Notes under the pieces: generated by a model
What the model was told of the DNA's origin: nothing
Seen by the model: the letters and a program-made list of their open reading frames with translations, nothing else
Database searches by the model: none
Translations under genes and position numbers: made by a program
Shown here: piece after piece, positions 47,161-56,188 of the stretch
Layout: every line of letters begins with the position of its first letter
Numbering within the stretch: the first letter of the stretch is position 1
Origin: Sphingopyxis flava
GTDB taxonomy: Bacteria > Pseudomonadota > Alphaproteobacteria > Sphingomonadales > Sphingomonadaceae
Assembly: GCF_900168005.1 (NCBI RefSeq)
Contig: NZ_FUYP01000006.1
Span: forward strand, 124,001-188,000
Length of the DNA: 64,000 bases
Direction of reading: 5' to 3'

Positions 47161-48536
47161 TGACAAGCGTGGGGACCGAGGCGCGAAAGCTCCTGGTCGT
47201 CGAGGACGACCCGGGGCTGCAGACACAGCTCAAATGGGCTTATGAGGATTATGAGGTACTGATCGCGGGCGGCCATGACCGTGCGATCGAACTGCTGCGG
47301 GCCGAGGAACCTGCGGTGGTGACCCTCGACCTTGGCCTGCCGCCTGACGCCGACGGCACGCGCGAGGGGTTTCGCGTGCTGAGCGCGATTCTGGAGGCAA
47401 AGCCTGACACGAAGGTCATCGTCGTCTCGGGGCAGGGTGAGCGCGCAAGCGCGCTTTGTGCGATCGCCAACGGCGCGTGGGATTTCTATCAGAAGCCGAT
47501 CGATATCGACGAGCTTGGGCTGATTGTCCGGCGCGCCTTCCATGTCCACGCGCTCGAGGTCGAAAATGCGCGTCTCGCCAACGAGGGCGCAGGGGACAAC
47601 CGCGTCCTCGGCGCGATGATCAGCGGGGCGCCCGAGATGCTGAAGGTTGCCCGAACGATCGAGCGCGTCGCTGATCTCGGCGTGAGCGTCATGCTGCTTG
47701 GCGCGAGCGGGACCGGCAAGGAACTGCTCGCGCGGGGGCTGCACGAGGCAAGCGCGCGGCGCGACGGGGCGTTCGTTGCGATCAACTGCGCCGCGATCCC
47801 CGAGACCTTGCTCGAAAGCGAATTGTTCGGGCATGAGAAAGGCGCGTTCACGGGTGCGGTCAAGACGACCGAGGGCAAGATCGAGCTCGCGCACGGTGGC
47901 ACGCTGTTCCTCGACGAAGTCGGAGACATACCCCTGCCGCTGCAGGTCAAGCTCCTGCGCTTCCTCCAGGAACGGACGATCGAGCGGATCGGCGGCCGCA
48001 AGCCGATCGCAGTGGATACGCGCATCGTCTGCGCGACGCACCAAGATCTCGATGCGATGATCGCGCAAGGTAGCTTTCGCGAGGATCTCTACTACCGCCT
48101 CGCCGAGATGGTGGTGAAGATCCCCGCGCTCGCAGAGCGGGCGGGGGATGCGGTGCTGCTCGCCCGCCATTTCCTGCACCATTATGCGCCCGAGATGAAC
48201 CCTGGTGTGCGCGGCTTTGCGTCCGATGCGCTTCAGGCGATCGACGCGGCGCCTTGGCCCGGCAATGTCCGCGAGCTTGAAAACCGCATCAAGCGCGCGG
48301 TGATCATGGCGGATGGCAAGTTGGTGACCAAGGATGACCTCGACCTTTCGGGGGGACAAGCGGGCGAAGAGCCCGATTGGCTCAACCTGCGCAGCGCGCG
48401 CGAGGCAGCCGACCGCGTTGCGATCCGCCGCGCCATGACACAGAGCGAGGGCAATATCTCGGCGGCTGCGAAGCTGCTCGGGATCAGCCGCCCGACGCTC
48501 TATGATCTGCTCAAGCAGTATCGGATGCAGGCCTGA
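47157..48536 (+). CDS. prsR: PEP-CTERM-box response regulator PrsR (sigma-54 activator)
   Basis: A 459-residue NtrC-family regulator: receiver (LVVEDDPGLQTQLK, TLDLGLPPDADG with the phospho-Asp, YQKPID), AAA+ core (GASGTGKELLARGLHE, the sigma-54 loop FGHEKGAFTGAVKTTEGK, FLDEVGDIPLPLQVKLLRFLQE, FREDLYYRLAE), and a Fis-type HTH (NISAAAKLLGISRPTLYDLLKQY). PrsR with PrsK activates PEP-CTERM genes from sigma-54 promoters. The window holds no visible PEP-CTERM gene. Confidence 0.88.
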   Translation: MMTSVGTEARKLLVVEDDPGLQTQLKWAYEDYEVLIAGGHDRAIELLRAEEPAVVTLDLGLPPDADGTREGFRVLSAILEAKPDTKVIVVSGQGERASALCAIANGAWDFYQKPIDIDELGLIVRRAFHVHALEVENARLANEGAGDNRVLGAMISGAPEMLKVARTIERVADLGVSVMLLGASGTGKELLARGLHEASARRDGAFVAINCAAIPETLLESELFGHEKGAFTGAVKTTEGKIELAHGGTLFLDEVGDIPLPLQVKLLRFLQERTIERIGGRKPIAVDTRIVCATHQDLDAMIAQGSFREDLYYRLAEMVVKIPALAERAGDAVLLARHFLHHYAPEMNPGVRGFASDALQAIDAAPWPGNVRELENRIKRAVIMADGKLVTKDDLDLSGGQAGEEPDWLNLRSAREAADRVAIRRAMTQSEGNISAAAKLLGISRPTLYDLLKQYRMQA

Positions 48537-50378
48537 ATGGTGCCGCCCCGCGTCTGGATGGGTGCGTTGCTGACGGCAGCGCTGCTGGCCGGGTGCGACG
48601 GGCCGCGGCCGATGAGCGGGCGCGAGGCGCTCGAGAAGCGGCGCGCGGAACTGCAGGCATCGCCCGCGTCGGGGCAGTCGGCCGCAGCGCAGGTCGAGCT
48701 CGCGCGTATCGCACTGCGCCTTCGCGACGGGGTGGCCGCTGAAGCGGCGGTCAAGGCCGCGCTCGCCGCAGGCGGGCGCGCCGAGCTGCTGCGCCCGCTC
48801 CTCGCGCGCGCCTACGCAGCGCAAGGCGATGGCGCGCGCGCGCTCAAGACGCTTGGCAGCGGGCCCGTCGCGCCCGAAATGGCGGGCGAGGCGGCCTGGG
48901 TGGCGGGCGTCGTTCACCTTGGAGACGGCAACCTTGGCGCAGCGCGCGAGGCGCTTGACCGCGCCGTTCGAGAATTGCCGCGCGAGGCCGCGCTCTGGGT
49001 CGACGTCGCGCGCTTTCGCGATGCCAATGCCGACGCGATAGGCGCGCGCGATGCGGCCGATTATGCAATCGAACTTGACCCCGCGAACGGCGAGGCGCTC
49101 GCACTGAAGGCCAATCTGGTGCGCACCCGCGCAGGGCTCACCGCGTCCCTTCCCTGGTACGAAAAGGCGCTCGCCGCCGATCCCGACAATGCCGGGGCGC
49201 TGATCGACCAGGCTGCGACGTTCGGCGACCTCGGGCGCTATCGCGACATGCTTGCCTCGCTGCGCCGAGCCGCGCGGATCGTCCCGGGCGATCGCCGCCT
49301 CTATTATCTGCAAGCAGTGCTCGCGGCGCGCGCCGGCAACTATCCCCTCGCGCGCAGCCTGCTCCAGCGCACGGGCGGGCAGATGGACGAAGAGCCGGCA
49401 TTCATGCTGCTGAGTGCCATCGTCGAGCTCGAACTGGGCGGCGAGGCGCTGGCCGCGACCTGGGCCGAGCGCCTGATCGCCGAGCAGCCGCACAACTGGA
49501 CCGCCCGCCGCATTCTCGCTGCGGCGAGCTGGGCCGACGGCGATGCCGATGGCGCCGTTGAGGCGCTGGCGCCGATTGTCGCGCGGAGCGATGCCGACAG
49601 CTGGTCGCTATTGCTTGCAGCGCGAGTGGCCGCCGAACGCGGTGATGGCGAAGCGTCGGCTGGCTATCAGGCGCGCGCGGCGGCGATGACGCGCGGCGAT
49701 GCGGCCCCTTTCGCAATCGACAACAGCTATGGGCTCGTTTCGATGGCGGCCGATGCCGCGCCGCTCGATCCGGCCAAAGCGATTCCGGCCATCCGTGCCG
49801 ACATCGCAAGCGGCCGCATGCAAAGTGCTCTCGCGCGCGCGCAAAGGCTGCGCAGCGCCAATCCGGGGGTTGCCGACGCCCATCTTCTGTTTGGAGACGC
49901 AGCACGCGCTGCCGGCGAGTATGACCTCGCGGTGGTTGCCTATCGCAGGGCGCGCGACCTCGACGCGGGCGAGCGCACCACGCTGCGGCTTGCCAATGCC
50001 CTCTACCAGACCGGCGATGCTGCAGGGTCGGGCGCGGCGATTCTCGCACTGCGCGACAGCCAGCCCTCGAGCGTCGCTGCCGACCGGCTCGCGGGGCATC
50101 TTGCAATGGATCTTGAGCATTGGGATCAGGCGATCGCCCATTTCGAGCGGGTGCGCCGCCGGATCGGAAACCGGGACGCGGCGGTGTTGCGCGACCTCGC
50201 GCGCGCCTGGGCGGCAAAGGGCGAGACGAAGCGTGCGTTGCCCCTGATCGCGCGCGCCTATCGGCTGCAGCCGCTGAACGGCAAGATCATGGAGATCTAC
50301 GCCGACCTTCTTGGCGGCGAAGGTCATCGCCAGGCGGCCGTGGATTTGCGCGAAAAGGCAGCGCAGATCGGAAAATAG
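48537..50378 (+). CDS. TPR-repeat lipoprotein, PrsT-like
   Basis: A 613-residue lipoprotein (MVPPRVWMGALLTAALLAGCDG) made of TPR-like helical repeats, for example AARIVPGDRRLYYLQAVLAARAGNYPLARSLL and LRSANPGVADAHLLFGDAARAAGEYDLAVVAYRRARDLD. It follows the prsR stop immediately. PrsT, a TPR protein of XrtA loci, is usually larger, about 900 residues, so this is a short relative or a different scaffold. It probably acts at the outer membrane in polysaccharide export. Confidence 0.7.
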   Translation: MVPPRVWMGALLTAALLAGCDGPRPMSGREALEKRRAELQASPASGQSAAAQVELARIALRLRDGVAAEAAVKAALAAGGRAELLRPLLARAYAAQGDGARALKTLGSGPVAPEMAGEAAWVAGVVHLGDGNLGAAREALDRAVRELPREAALWVDVARFRDANADAIGARDAADYAIELDPANGEALALKANLVRTRAGLTASLPWYEKALAADPDNAGALIDQAATFGDLGRYRDMLASLRRAARIVPGDRRLYYLQAVLAARAGNYPLARSLLQRTGGQMDEEPAFMLLSAIVELELGGEALAATWAERLIAEQPHNWTARRILAAASWADGDADGAVEALAPIVARSDADSWSLLLAARVAAERGDGEASAGYQARAAAMTRGDAAPFAIDNSYGLVSMAADAAPLDPAKAIPAIRADIASGRMQSALARAQRLRSANPGVADAHLLFGDAARAAGEYDLAVVAYRRARDLDAGERTTLRLANALYQTGDAAGSGAAILALRDSQPSSVAADRLAGHLAMDLEHWDQAIAHFERVRRRIGNRDAAVLRDLARAWAAKGETKRALPLIARAYRLQPLNGKIMEIYADLLGGEGHRQAAVDLREKAAQIGK

Positions 50379-50408
50379 CGAGAAAGAGCGCTTCCCCTTG
50401 CCCTTCGC

Positions 50409-50756
50409 TCAAGCCTCGGTGAGGTCGAGGAGCGTGCGCGCATCGAGACCGATGCGCCGGATCTGCTGGGCGACGGGCGGCCAGATATTGGTCAAAAAAT
50501 CCTCGCGCATGAGCTCGCGCAGCCGGTCGGTCGCTCCCGCCGCGACGAACATCCCCACGCCGCGCTTGACCGTCACCAGCCCCTCGTCCTGAAACGTCTG
50601 GTATGCCTTGGCGACGGTGAGCGGATTCGCCCCTTCCTCGGCCGCGAGCGAACGCACCGAGGGCAACATGTCGCCGTCGCGGTAGGTTCCCTCGAGAATG
50701 GCGTTGGCTATCACGTCGCGAAGACGCTGGTACACGGGTTTGGTCTGGTCGAGCAT
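50409..50756 (-). CDS. GntR-family regulator, YtrA-like
   Basis: A 115-residue short GntR protein: KPVYQRLRDVIANAILEGTYRDGDMLPSVRSLAAEEGANPLTVAKAYQTFQDEGLVTVKRGVGMFV is a complete winged helix, with a short C-terminal dimer helix. YtrA-type proteins usually repress nearby ABC transporter genes; none is here, so it may act elsewhere. It points toward the TPR gene with a 30-bp gap. Confidence 0.85.
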   Translation of the reverse strand: MLDQTKPVYQRLRDVIANAILEGTYRDGDMLPSVRSLAAEEGANPLTVAKAYQTFQDEGLVTVKRGVGMFVAAGATDRLRELMREDFLTNIWPPVAQQIRRIGLDARTLLDLTEA

Positions 50757-50827
50757 GCCGACTTAATGCCATAAGACAGCAGCACAGTCAAATCGCGATC
50801 ATTGCTCCGCGAGGCAGTACTGTGAAA

Positions 50828-51409
50828 TTATATGTCCCAGGCGCTTACGACATCATCATATTCCGGTCGTGGCCGCTCTTTGAGCGGTTCACCCGGCGAG
50901 CCCAAAAAGAAATAGCCGACAATCCGCTCGCCTTCGCCAACGCCGAAAGCGGCCGCGACGTCGGGGCTATAGGCCGCCCAGCCTGTAAGCCAGCTCCCGA
51001 CAAAACCATGCGCATGCGCGGCGTGGAGCAGATTCATGCCGACCGCGCCCGCGGACATCTGCTGCTCCCAGACCGGGATTTTCGCGCCGACCACCGGGGC
51101 CGAGATCAGCACGAGCAAAGTCGGCGCCTGGTGCGCGAACTGATCGAGCGCCGTAAGATCCATGCCGGCAGCGCCCGGATTCTCTCCCACCCACGCGCGT
51201 TTGAGCAGGGCGGCGAAGGTCTCGCGCTGATCGCCCGCGACCGTGACGATCCGCCACGGCGCAAGCTTGCCGTGATCGGGCGTGCGCAGCGCAAGGCCGA
51301 TAATGTCCCTGAGCTCGTCGGCACCGGGTCCGGGGGCGATCATCTCGCGTGCTTTTCCCGAGCGGCGGGTGGCGAGGTGGGAGCGGAGCGATGATCTGTC
51401 GTTGAACAT
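50828..51409 (-). CDS. Nitroreductase-family flavoprotein
   Basis: A 193-residue FMN protein: MFNDRSSLRSHLATRRSGKAREMIAPGP, the LALRTPDHGKLAPWRIVTV motif, and AVGMNLLHAAHAHGFVGSWLTGWAAYSPDVAAAFGV near the C-terminus. The start at 51409 begins the conserved domain; a longer frame reaches 51481. It reduces nitro or quinone compounds with NAD(P)H. It is divergent from the POT transporter gene. Confidence 0.85.
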   Translation of the reverse strand: MFNDRSSLRSHLATRRSGKAREMIAPGPGADELRDIIGLALRTPDHGKLAPWRIVTVAGDQRETFAALLKRAWVGENPGAAGMDLTALDQFAHQAPTLLVLISAPVVGAKIPVWEQQMSAGAVGMNLLHAAHAHGFVGSWLTGWAAYSPDVAAAFGVGEGERIVGYFFLGSPGEPLKERPRPEYDDVVSAWDI

Positions 51410-51475
51410 GGCGGCGCATGTGGGCGCTTTGCGAGCCCTTCGCAAGCGGGTGGGGCCCCCGCCAACCGGTTTCAC

Positions 51476-51500
51476 GCGCAATTAGATTCTTCCATTGCGC
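51476..51500. promoter_or_regulatory. Dyad GCGCAAT-N11-ATTGCGC
   Basis: A perfect 7-bp inverted repeat lies between the divergent nitroreductase and peptide transporter genes, 77 bp before the transporter start. Two half-sites one helical turn or so apart suit a dimeric repressor or activator. The protein that binds it is not known. Confidence 0.4.
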
Positions 51501-51577
51501 AATTTACGCGCTAGGTTGGCCGGATATAGGCGGCGTACGGCCGCAAAAGAAATTGAGCGACAAGAGGACGCATTCGC

Positions 51578-53422
51578 ATGAAAGACATGAGCCTTTGGGA
51601 CGGGGGAGACTGGACCTTCGTCATCGCGTTGGTGGTATTGGGCGCGTTCCTGACCATCGGCGCGCTGATTGCCGCCGGTCGCAAGCCTGAGTTCGCCGGC
51701 CATCCCAAGGGCCTCTACATGCTCTTCTTCGCCGAGATGTGGGAGCGCTTCTCCTACTACGGCATGCGCGCGCTGCTGATCCTCTATCTGACGCAGCACT
51801 GGCTGTTTTCCGATGGCAAGTCGAACCTGATCTATGGAGCCTATACCAGCCTCGTCTATATCACGCCGGTGCTCGGCGGCTATCTCGCCGACCGCTATTT
51901 GGGACAGCGCAAGGCGGTGCTGTTCGGCGGCGTCCTGCTCGCCTTCGGCCATCTGTTCATGGCCTTCGAGGGCGTGGGCGGTCAGGATGACCCGACGATC
52001 AACATATTCTGGCTTGCGCTGGCGCTGATCATCGTCGGGTCCGGATTTTTGAAGGCGAACATCTCGGTTATGGTCGGTCAGCTCTACCGCCTGACCGACA
52101 TGCGCCGCGATGCCGCCTACACCATCTTCTATATGGGCATCAACTCGGGCGCGGCGATCGGTACCATCCTTGTCGGCTATCTGGGGCAGAAGTTGGGCTG
52201 GGCCTATGGCTTCGGGCTTGCGGGCATCGGCATGATTGCCGGGCTCATCGTCTTTGTTCTGGGCAAGCGGGTGCTGCTCGGCGCGGGCGAGGCGCCGGCA
52301 CCGCTCAGCCGGCAAAAGGAATGGGCGCTCTATGGCACTGGCGTTGCCGCTGTGTTCGTGATGTGGGGCCTCATCCAGTATCAGGACGTGATCCAGAATC
52401 TGCTGCTCGTCTCAGGCTCGCTGCTCCTTGTCTATGTCGCCGCGGTCGCGGCGCTGCAGCTGCCTTATGGCAAGATCGCGAAGGCCCCCGGCGACAGCCG
52501 CGCCATTCTGATCGCCGGTATGGCCGCTATGCTGTTCCTGCCATTGTCGGACGCGCTCGGGCTTCCGCTGTCGGATGATGGCGCGAGGGTCATCGGCCTG
52601 ACGATTGCGCAGTTGATCTACATCATCGGCATGGTCGTCGTCCTTGCCGGGCTGGCGATCGAGAAATTCCGCATCGAGCATCATGCGCGCGACCGCATCT
52701 ATGCCATCCTGTTCCTGATCGGGCTCAATCCGCTGTTCTGGGGTCTGTTCGAACAGGCGGGGGGCAGCTTCAATCTCTATACTGACCGCTATGTTGATAT
52801 CGGATCGGTTCCAGCATCGCTTTTCCAGTCGATCAACCCGATCTACATCATCCTCTTTGCTCCCGTCTTCGCGACGCTGTGGCAGGTTCTGGGCAAGCGC
52901 GGACTTGAACCCTCGGCACCCGCCAAATTCGCCCTGGCGCTCGCGCAGGTCGGTCTCGGCTTTCTCGTGTTCGTCTGGGGCGCGCGAAGTGTCGGGCCCG
53001 AGGCGCTCACGCCGGTGATCTTCGTCTTTCTCCTCTATCTGCTCCACACCACGGGCGAGCTTTGCCTCTCGCCGGTCGGTCTCAGCGCCATGAACCGGCT
53101 CGCGCCCTCGTTCATGGCTTCCTTGATCATGGGTGCCTGGTTCTACATGACGGCCGTCGGTAATTTCGTCGCGGGCAAGATCGGCGAAGCGACAGGCGGT
53201 GAGAGCGGCGAGATGACCAAGGAGGCGACGCTCGCCATCTATAACGAGATCGGCTGGATCACGCTCGGGGTCAGCGTCGTCGTTCTGGCGCTGTCGCCGA
53301 TCGTGAAGAAGTGGATGCACCTCGACACGCTGCGCGACCGTGAGGAGGATGTCGCTGGATCGAGCGAACTTGCCGAACCGCAGGCGGGCGGCGTCCACCC
53401 CGAACCCAAGCCCGCGTCCTGA
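51578..53422 (+). CDS. POT/PTR-family peptide:proton symporter
   Basis: A 614-residue, 12- to 14-helix transporter. Signature motifs are FFAEMWERFSYYGMRALLILYL (ExxERxxYY), GGYLADRYLGQRK and FYMGINSGAAIGTILVGYLGQ. It imports di- and tripeptides across the inner membrane using protons. The next two genes encode secreted amidohydrolases, which suggests a peptide-use unit. The stop and the GTG start of the next gene are 3 bp apart. Confidence 0.93.
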   Translation: MKDMSLWDGGDWTFVIALVVLGAFLTIGALIAAGRKPEFAGHPKGLYMLFFAEMWERFSYYGMRALLILYLTQHWLFSDGKSNLIYGAYTSLVYITPVLGGYLADRYLGQRKAVLFGGVLLAFGHLFMAFEGVGGQDDPTINIFWLALALIIVGSGFLKANISVMVGQLYRLTDMRRDAAYTIFYMGINSGAAIGTILVGYLGQKLGWAYGFGLAGIGMIAGLIVFVLGKRVLLGAGEAPAPLSRQKEWALYGTGVAAVFVMWGLIQYQDVIQNLLLVSGSLLLVYVAAVAALQLPYGKIAKAPGDSRAILIAGMAAMLFLPLSDALGLPLSDDGARVIGLTIAQLIYIIGMVVVLAGLAIEKFRIEHHARDRIYAILFLIGLNPLFWGLFEQAGGSFNLYTDRYVDIGSVPASLFQSINPIYIILFAPVFATLWQVLGKRGLEPSAPAKFALALAQVGLGFLVFVWGARSVGPEALTPVIFVFLLYLLHTTGELCLSPVGLSAMNRLAPSFMASLIMGAWFYMTAVGNFVAGKIGEATGGESGEMTKEATLAIYNEIGWITLGVSVVVLALSPIVKKWMHLDTLRDREEDVAGSSELAEPQAGGVHPEPKPAS

Positions 53423-53424
53423 TC

Positions 53425-54837
53425 GTGCGGCGGAGGACGAAAGGCGGCCTGCTTGCCGCCGTGTCGCTGGCACTTGCGGGTTGTGCGGCCGCCGGGCAGG
53501 ACACAAAATCGGCACGTGACGCGCCGGCGCCGGCCGAGAAGAAGGCCGACCGGTTCAGCAAGGACCCTTATCCATCGACCTATCATGCCTATCCGGGCCG
53601 CGTCACCGCGGTGCGCGGCGTGACGGTGTTCGACGGCGAGGGCGGGCGGATCGACAATGGAACGGTCGTGCTCGCCGAAGGCAAGGTCGCAGGCATCGGG
53701 GACGCGGACCTGCCGATCCCCGCTGACGCGCAGCTGATCGACGGGACGGGCAAGTTTCTGACCCCGGGCGTGATCGACGTCCACAGCCATCTCGGCGACT
53801 ATCCGACCCCCAGCGTCGATGCGCACAGCGACGGCAACGAGGCGACGAGCCCGACGACGCCCGAGGTATGGGCCGAGCATAGCGTCTGGCCGCAGGACCC
53901 CGGCTTCACGCGCGCACTCGCCAATGGCGGGGTCACGACGCTGCAGATTCTTCCGGGCAGCGCGAACCTCATCGGGGGTCGCTCGGTGGTGCTGAAGAAT
54001 GTGCCGGCGCGCACCGTCCAGGGGATGAAATTCCCCGGCGCTCCTTATGGGCTCAAGATGGCGTGCGGCGAGAATCCAAAGCGCGTCTATGGCGGCAAGG
54101 GCAGGATGCCCTCGACCCGCATGGGCAATTTTGCGGTCGACCGGGCGACCTGGGCGAAGGCGGCGGCCTACAAGAAGAAGCTCGACGCGGGAAAGGCCGT
54201 CGACCGTGACCTTGCCATGGAGACGCTCGCCGGGGTGCTCGCGGGCGAGATCCTGGTTCACAATCACTGCTACCGGGCCGACGAAATGGCGTTCGTCATC
54301 GATATGGCGCGCGAGTTTGGGTACAAGGTGACGGCATTCCACCACGCGGTCGAGGCCTATAAGATCGCCGACCTTTTGGAGAAGGAGGGCATTTGCGCCG
54401 CGATGTGGGCCGACTGGTGGGGCTTCAAGATGGAAGCCTATGATTCAGTGCCCGAGAATATCGCGCTGGTGAACCGGGCGGGCGCCTGCGCCATCGTTCA
54501 CTCGGACGATGAGAACCAGATCCAGCGGCTCAATCAGGAAGCTGCCAAGGCGCTCGCGGCCGGGCGCCGGATGGGAATGGAGATCAGCGACGCGCAGGCG
54601 TGGAGCTGGCTCTCCTACAATCCCGCAAAGGCGCTCGGCATAGCGGACAAGACGGGTAGCCTAAAGCCCGGCAAGATGGCGGACGTGGTGCTGTGGAACG
54701 GCAATCCCTTCAGCGCCTACACGCGCCCTGAAAAAGTGTGGATCGATGGCGCGCTGATGTTCGACGCTATGGACGCAAAACGGCGCCCGGTGAGCGATTT
54801 CGAGCTGGGTCAGCCAGGCGAAGGGGATGTGAAATGA
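53425..54837 (+). CDS. Amidohydrolase (imidazolonepropionase-like), lipoprotein
   Basis: A 470-residue metal-dependent amidohydrolase starting at GTG with RRRTKGGLLAAVSLALAGCAA, a lipoprotein signal. Metal-site features are PGVIDVHSHLGDYP (HxH), VHNHCYRADEM, VTAFHHAVEAY and IVHSDDENQ (final Asp). These place it in subtype I/III, as in dipeptidase or imidazolonepropionase relatives. It probably acts in the periplasm on a peptide or amide delivered to the POT transporter. It overlaps the next gene by ATGA. Confidence 0.85.
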   Translation: MRRRTKGGLLAAVSLALAGCAAAGQDTKSARDAPAPAEKKADRFSKDPYPSTYHAYPGRVTAVRGVTVFDGEGGRIDNGTVVLAEGKVAGIGDADLPIPADAQLIDGTGKFLTPGVIDVHSHLGDYPTPSVDAHSDGNEATSPTTPEVWAEHSVWPQDPGFTRALANGGVTTLQILPGSANLIGGRSVVLKNVPARTVQGMKFPGAPYGLKMACGENPKRVYGGKGRMPSTRMGNFAVDRATWAKAAAYKKKLDAGKAVDRDLAMETLAGVLAGEILVHNHCYRADEMAFVIDMAREFGYKVTAFHHAVEAYKIADLLEKEGICAAMWADWWGFKMEAYDSVPENIALVNRAGACAIVHSDDENQIQRLNQEAAKALAAGRRMGMEISDAQAWSWLSYNPAKALGIADKTGSLKPGKMADVVLWNGNPFSAYTRPEKVWIDGALMFDAMDAKRRPVSDFELGQPGEGDVK

Positions 54838-56135
54838 TCCGTGCCCTCCTGCTTTCTGCTGCTGCCCTTCTGGCTTTGCCTGCCGCGGCGCAGGATGTCG
54901 CGGTCGTCAATGCGACGCTTGTCATCGGGGATGGCAGCCCGCCGATCGCAGGTGGGACAGTGGTCGTGCGCGGCGGCAAGATCGTCTCCGCTGGCGCGAA
55001 CATTCAAATTCCCGCCGGGATCGAGCGCGTCGACGCGGAGGGGCATTACGTCACTCCGGGCATCGTCGCCGCATTCAGCCGTGTCGGACTGACCGAGGTC
55101 GACGCGGTCAGCGGGACGAACGACCGCTCGGCGCCGCGCACGCGCTTTTCAGCTGGGCTCGATATCGCGCCTGCGCTCAATCCGATGGGGTCCCCGATCG
55201 CGGTGAACCGGGCCGCCGGCGTCACCCGCGCGATCGTTGCGCCCGGCGGCAGCAGCAATCTGTTTGCTGGACAGGGGGCGGTCGTCGATCTCGCCGACGA
55301 CATGGACATGGTGACGCGCCCGCGCGCGCTGCAATTTGTTGCCTTTGGGGAGGCAGGGTCGGCGAAGGCGGGCGGAAGCCGGGCCGCGACCTTCCTGCTC
55401 TTTCGCGAGCAATTGCTCGCAGCCCGAAGCTATGCGCGCAATCCGGCGGCGCTTGCCGAATGGGGCAATGACGCGATGATCCAGCGCGCCGACGCAGACG
55501 CGCTCATACGCGTCATCGAGGGGGCGACGCCGCTGTTCGTGCGCGTCGACCGGGCCGCCGACATCTTGAACGTGCTCAAGCTCAAAGGGGATTTTCCGGC
55601 GCTGAAGCTGGTGCTGGTCGGTGCGACCGAGGGCTGGATGGTGGCGCGCGAGATTGCCGCGGCAAAGGTGCCGGTCCTCGTCTCACCGCTCACCGACCTT
55701 CCTGGCAGCTTCGAGCGATTGGGAGCAACGCAGTCGAACGCCGGGCGGATGAAAGCTGCGGGTATCGACGTTTCGGTCGGGGTCTTTGACGACGACGACG
55801 CGCATAAAATGGGCTATGCAACGCAATATGCAGGCAATCTGGTCGGGCTGGCCAAAATGCCGGGAGCGAGCGGGCTCAGCTGGGATCAGGCCTTCGCCTC
55901 CATCAGCAGCGCTCCCGCGCGCGCGGTCGGAATGGACGGCGAGATCGGCTCGCTGCGGCCGGGGCGCGTTGGCGATGTCGTGATCTGGGACAAGGACCCG
56001 CTCGAGCTCGGCAGCCGCCCGCGAGCGATCTGGATCGACGGCAAGCGCCAGCCGCTGACGACGCGGCAGGACCGGCTGCGCGACCGCTACGCCAATCCGG
56101 TGGAAGATGCGATGCCGAACGCCTATGATTGGTGA
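54834..56135 (+). CDS. Amidohydrolase-fold protein lacking the HxH metal site
   Basis: A 433-residue secreted protein (signal MIRALLLSAAALLALPAAAQ). The beta-sandwich and C-terminal parts are typical (NATLVIGDGSPPIAGGTVVVRGGKI; SLRPGRVGDVVIWDKDPLEL). Where the first gene has VIDVHSHLGD, this one has IVAAFSRVGLTE, so the HxH pair is gone. Other expected His are also scarce. It is probably a non-catalytic partner of the protein encoded just upstream, with which it is coupled by 4 bp. Confidence 0.82.
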   Translation: MIRALLLSAAALLALPAAAQDVAVVNATLVIGDGSPPIAGGTVVVRGGKIVSAGANIQIPAGIERVDAEGHYVTPGIVAAFSRVGLTEVDAVSGTNDRSAPRTRFSAGLDIAPALNPMGSPIAVNRAAGVTRAIVAPGGSSNLFAGQGAVVDLADDMDMVTRPRALQFVAFGEAGSAKAGGSRAATFLLFREQLLAARSYARNPAALAEWGNDAMIQRADADALIRVIEGATPLFVRVDRAADILNVLKLKGDFPALKLVLVGATEGWMVAREIAAAKVPVLVSPLTDLPGSFERLGATQSNAGRMKAAGIDVSVGVFDDDDAHKMGYATQYAGNLVGLAKMPGASGLSWDQAFASISSAPARAVGMDGEIGSLRPGRVGDVVIWDKDPLELGSRPRAIWIDGKRQPLTTRQDRLRDRYANPVEDAMPNAYDW

Positions 56136-56188
56136 GGCATAAAAACCGCGCCAAGCGGGCGCGGCGCCGAAAAGAGAGGTAAGGGGCC

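Noticed and set aside
46428-49493. A 1021-codon open frame on the minus strand opposite prsK-prsR-TPR gene
   Set aside because: It is antisense to three genes with clear domains and shows no domain of its own; long antisense frames are common at this GC content.
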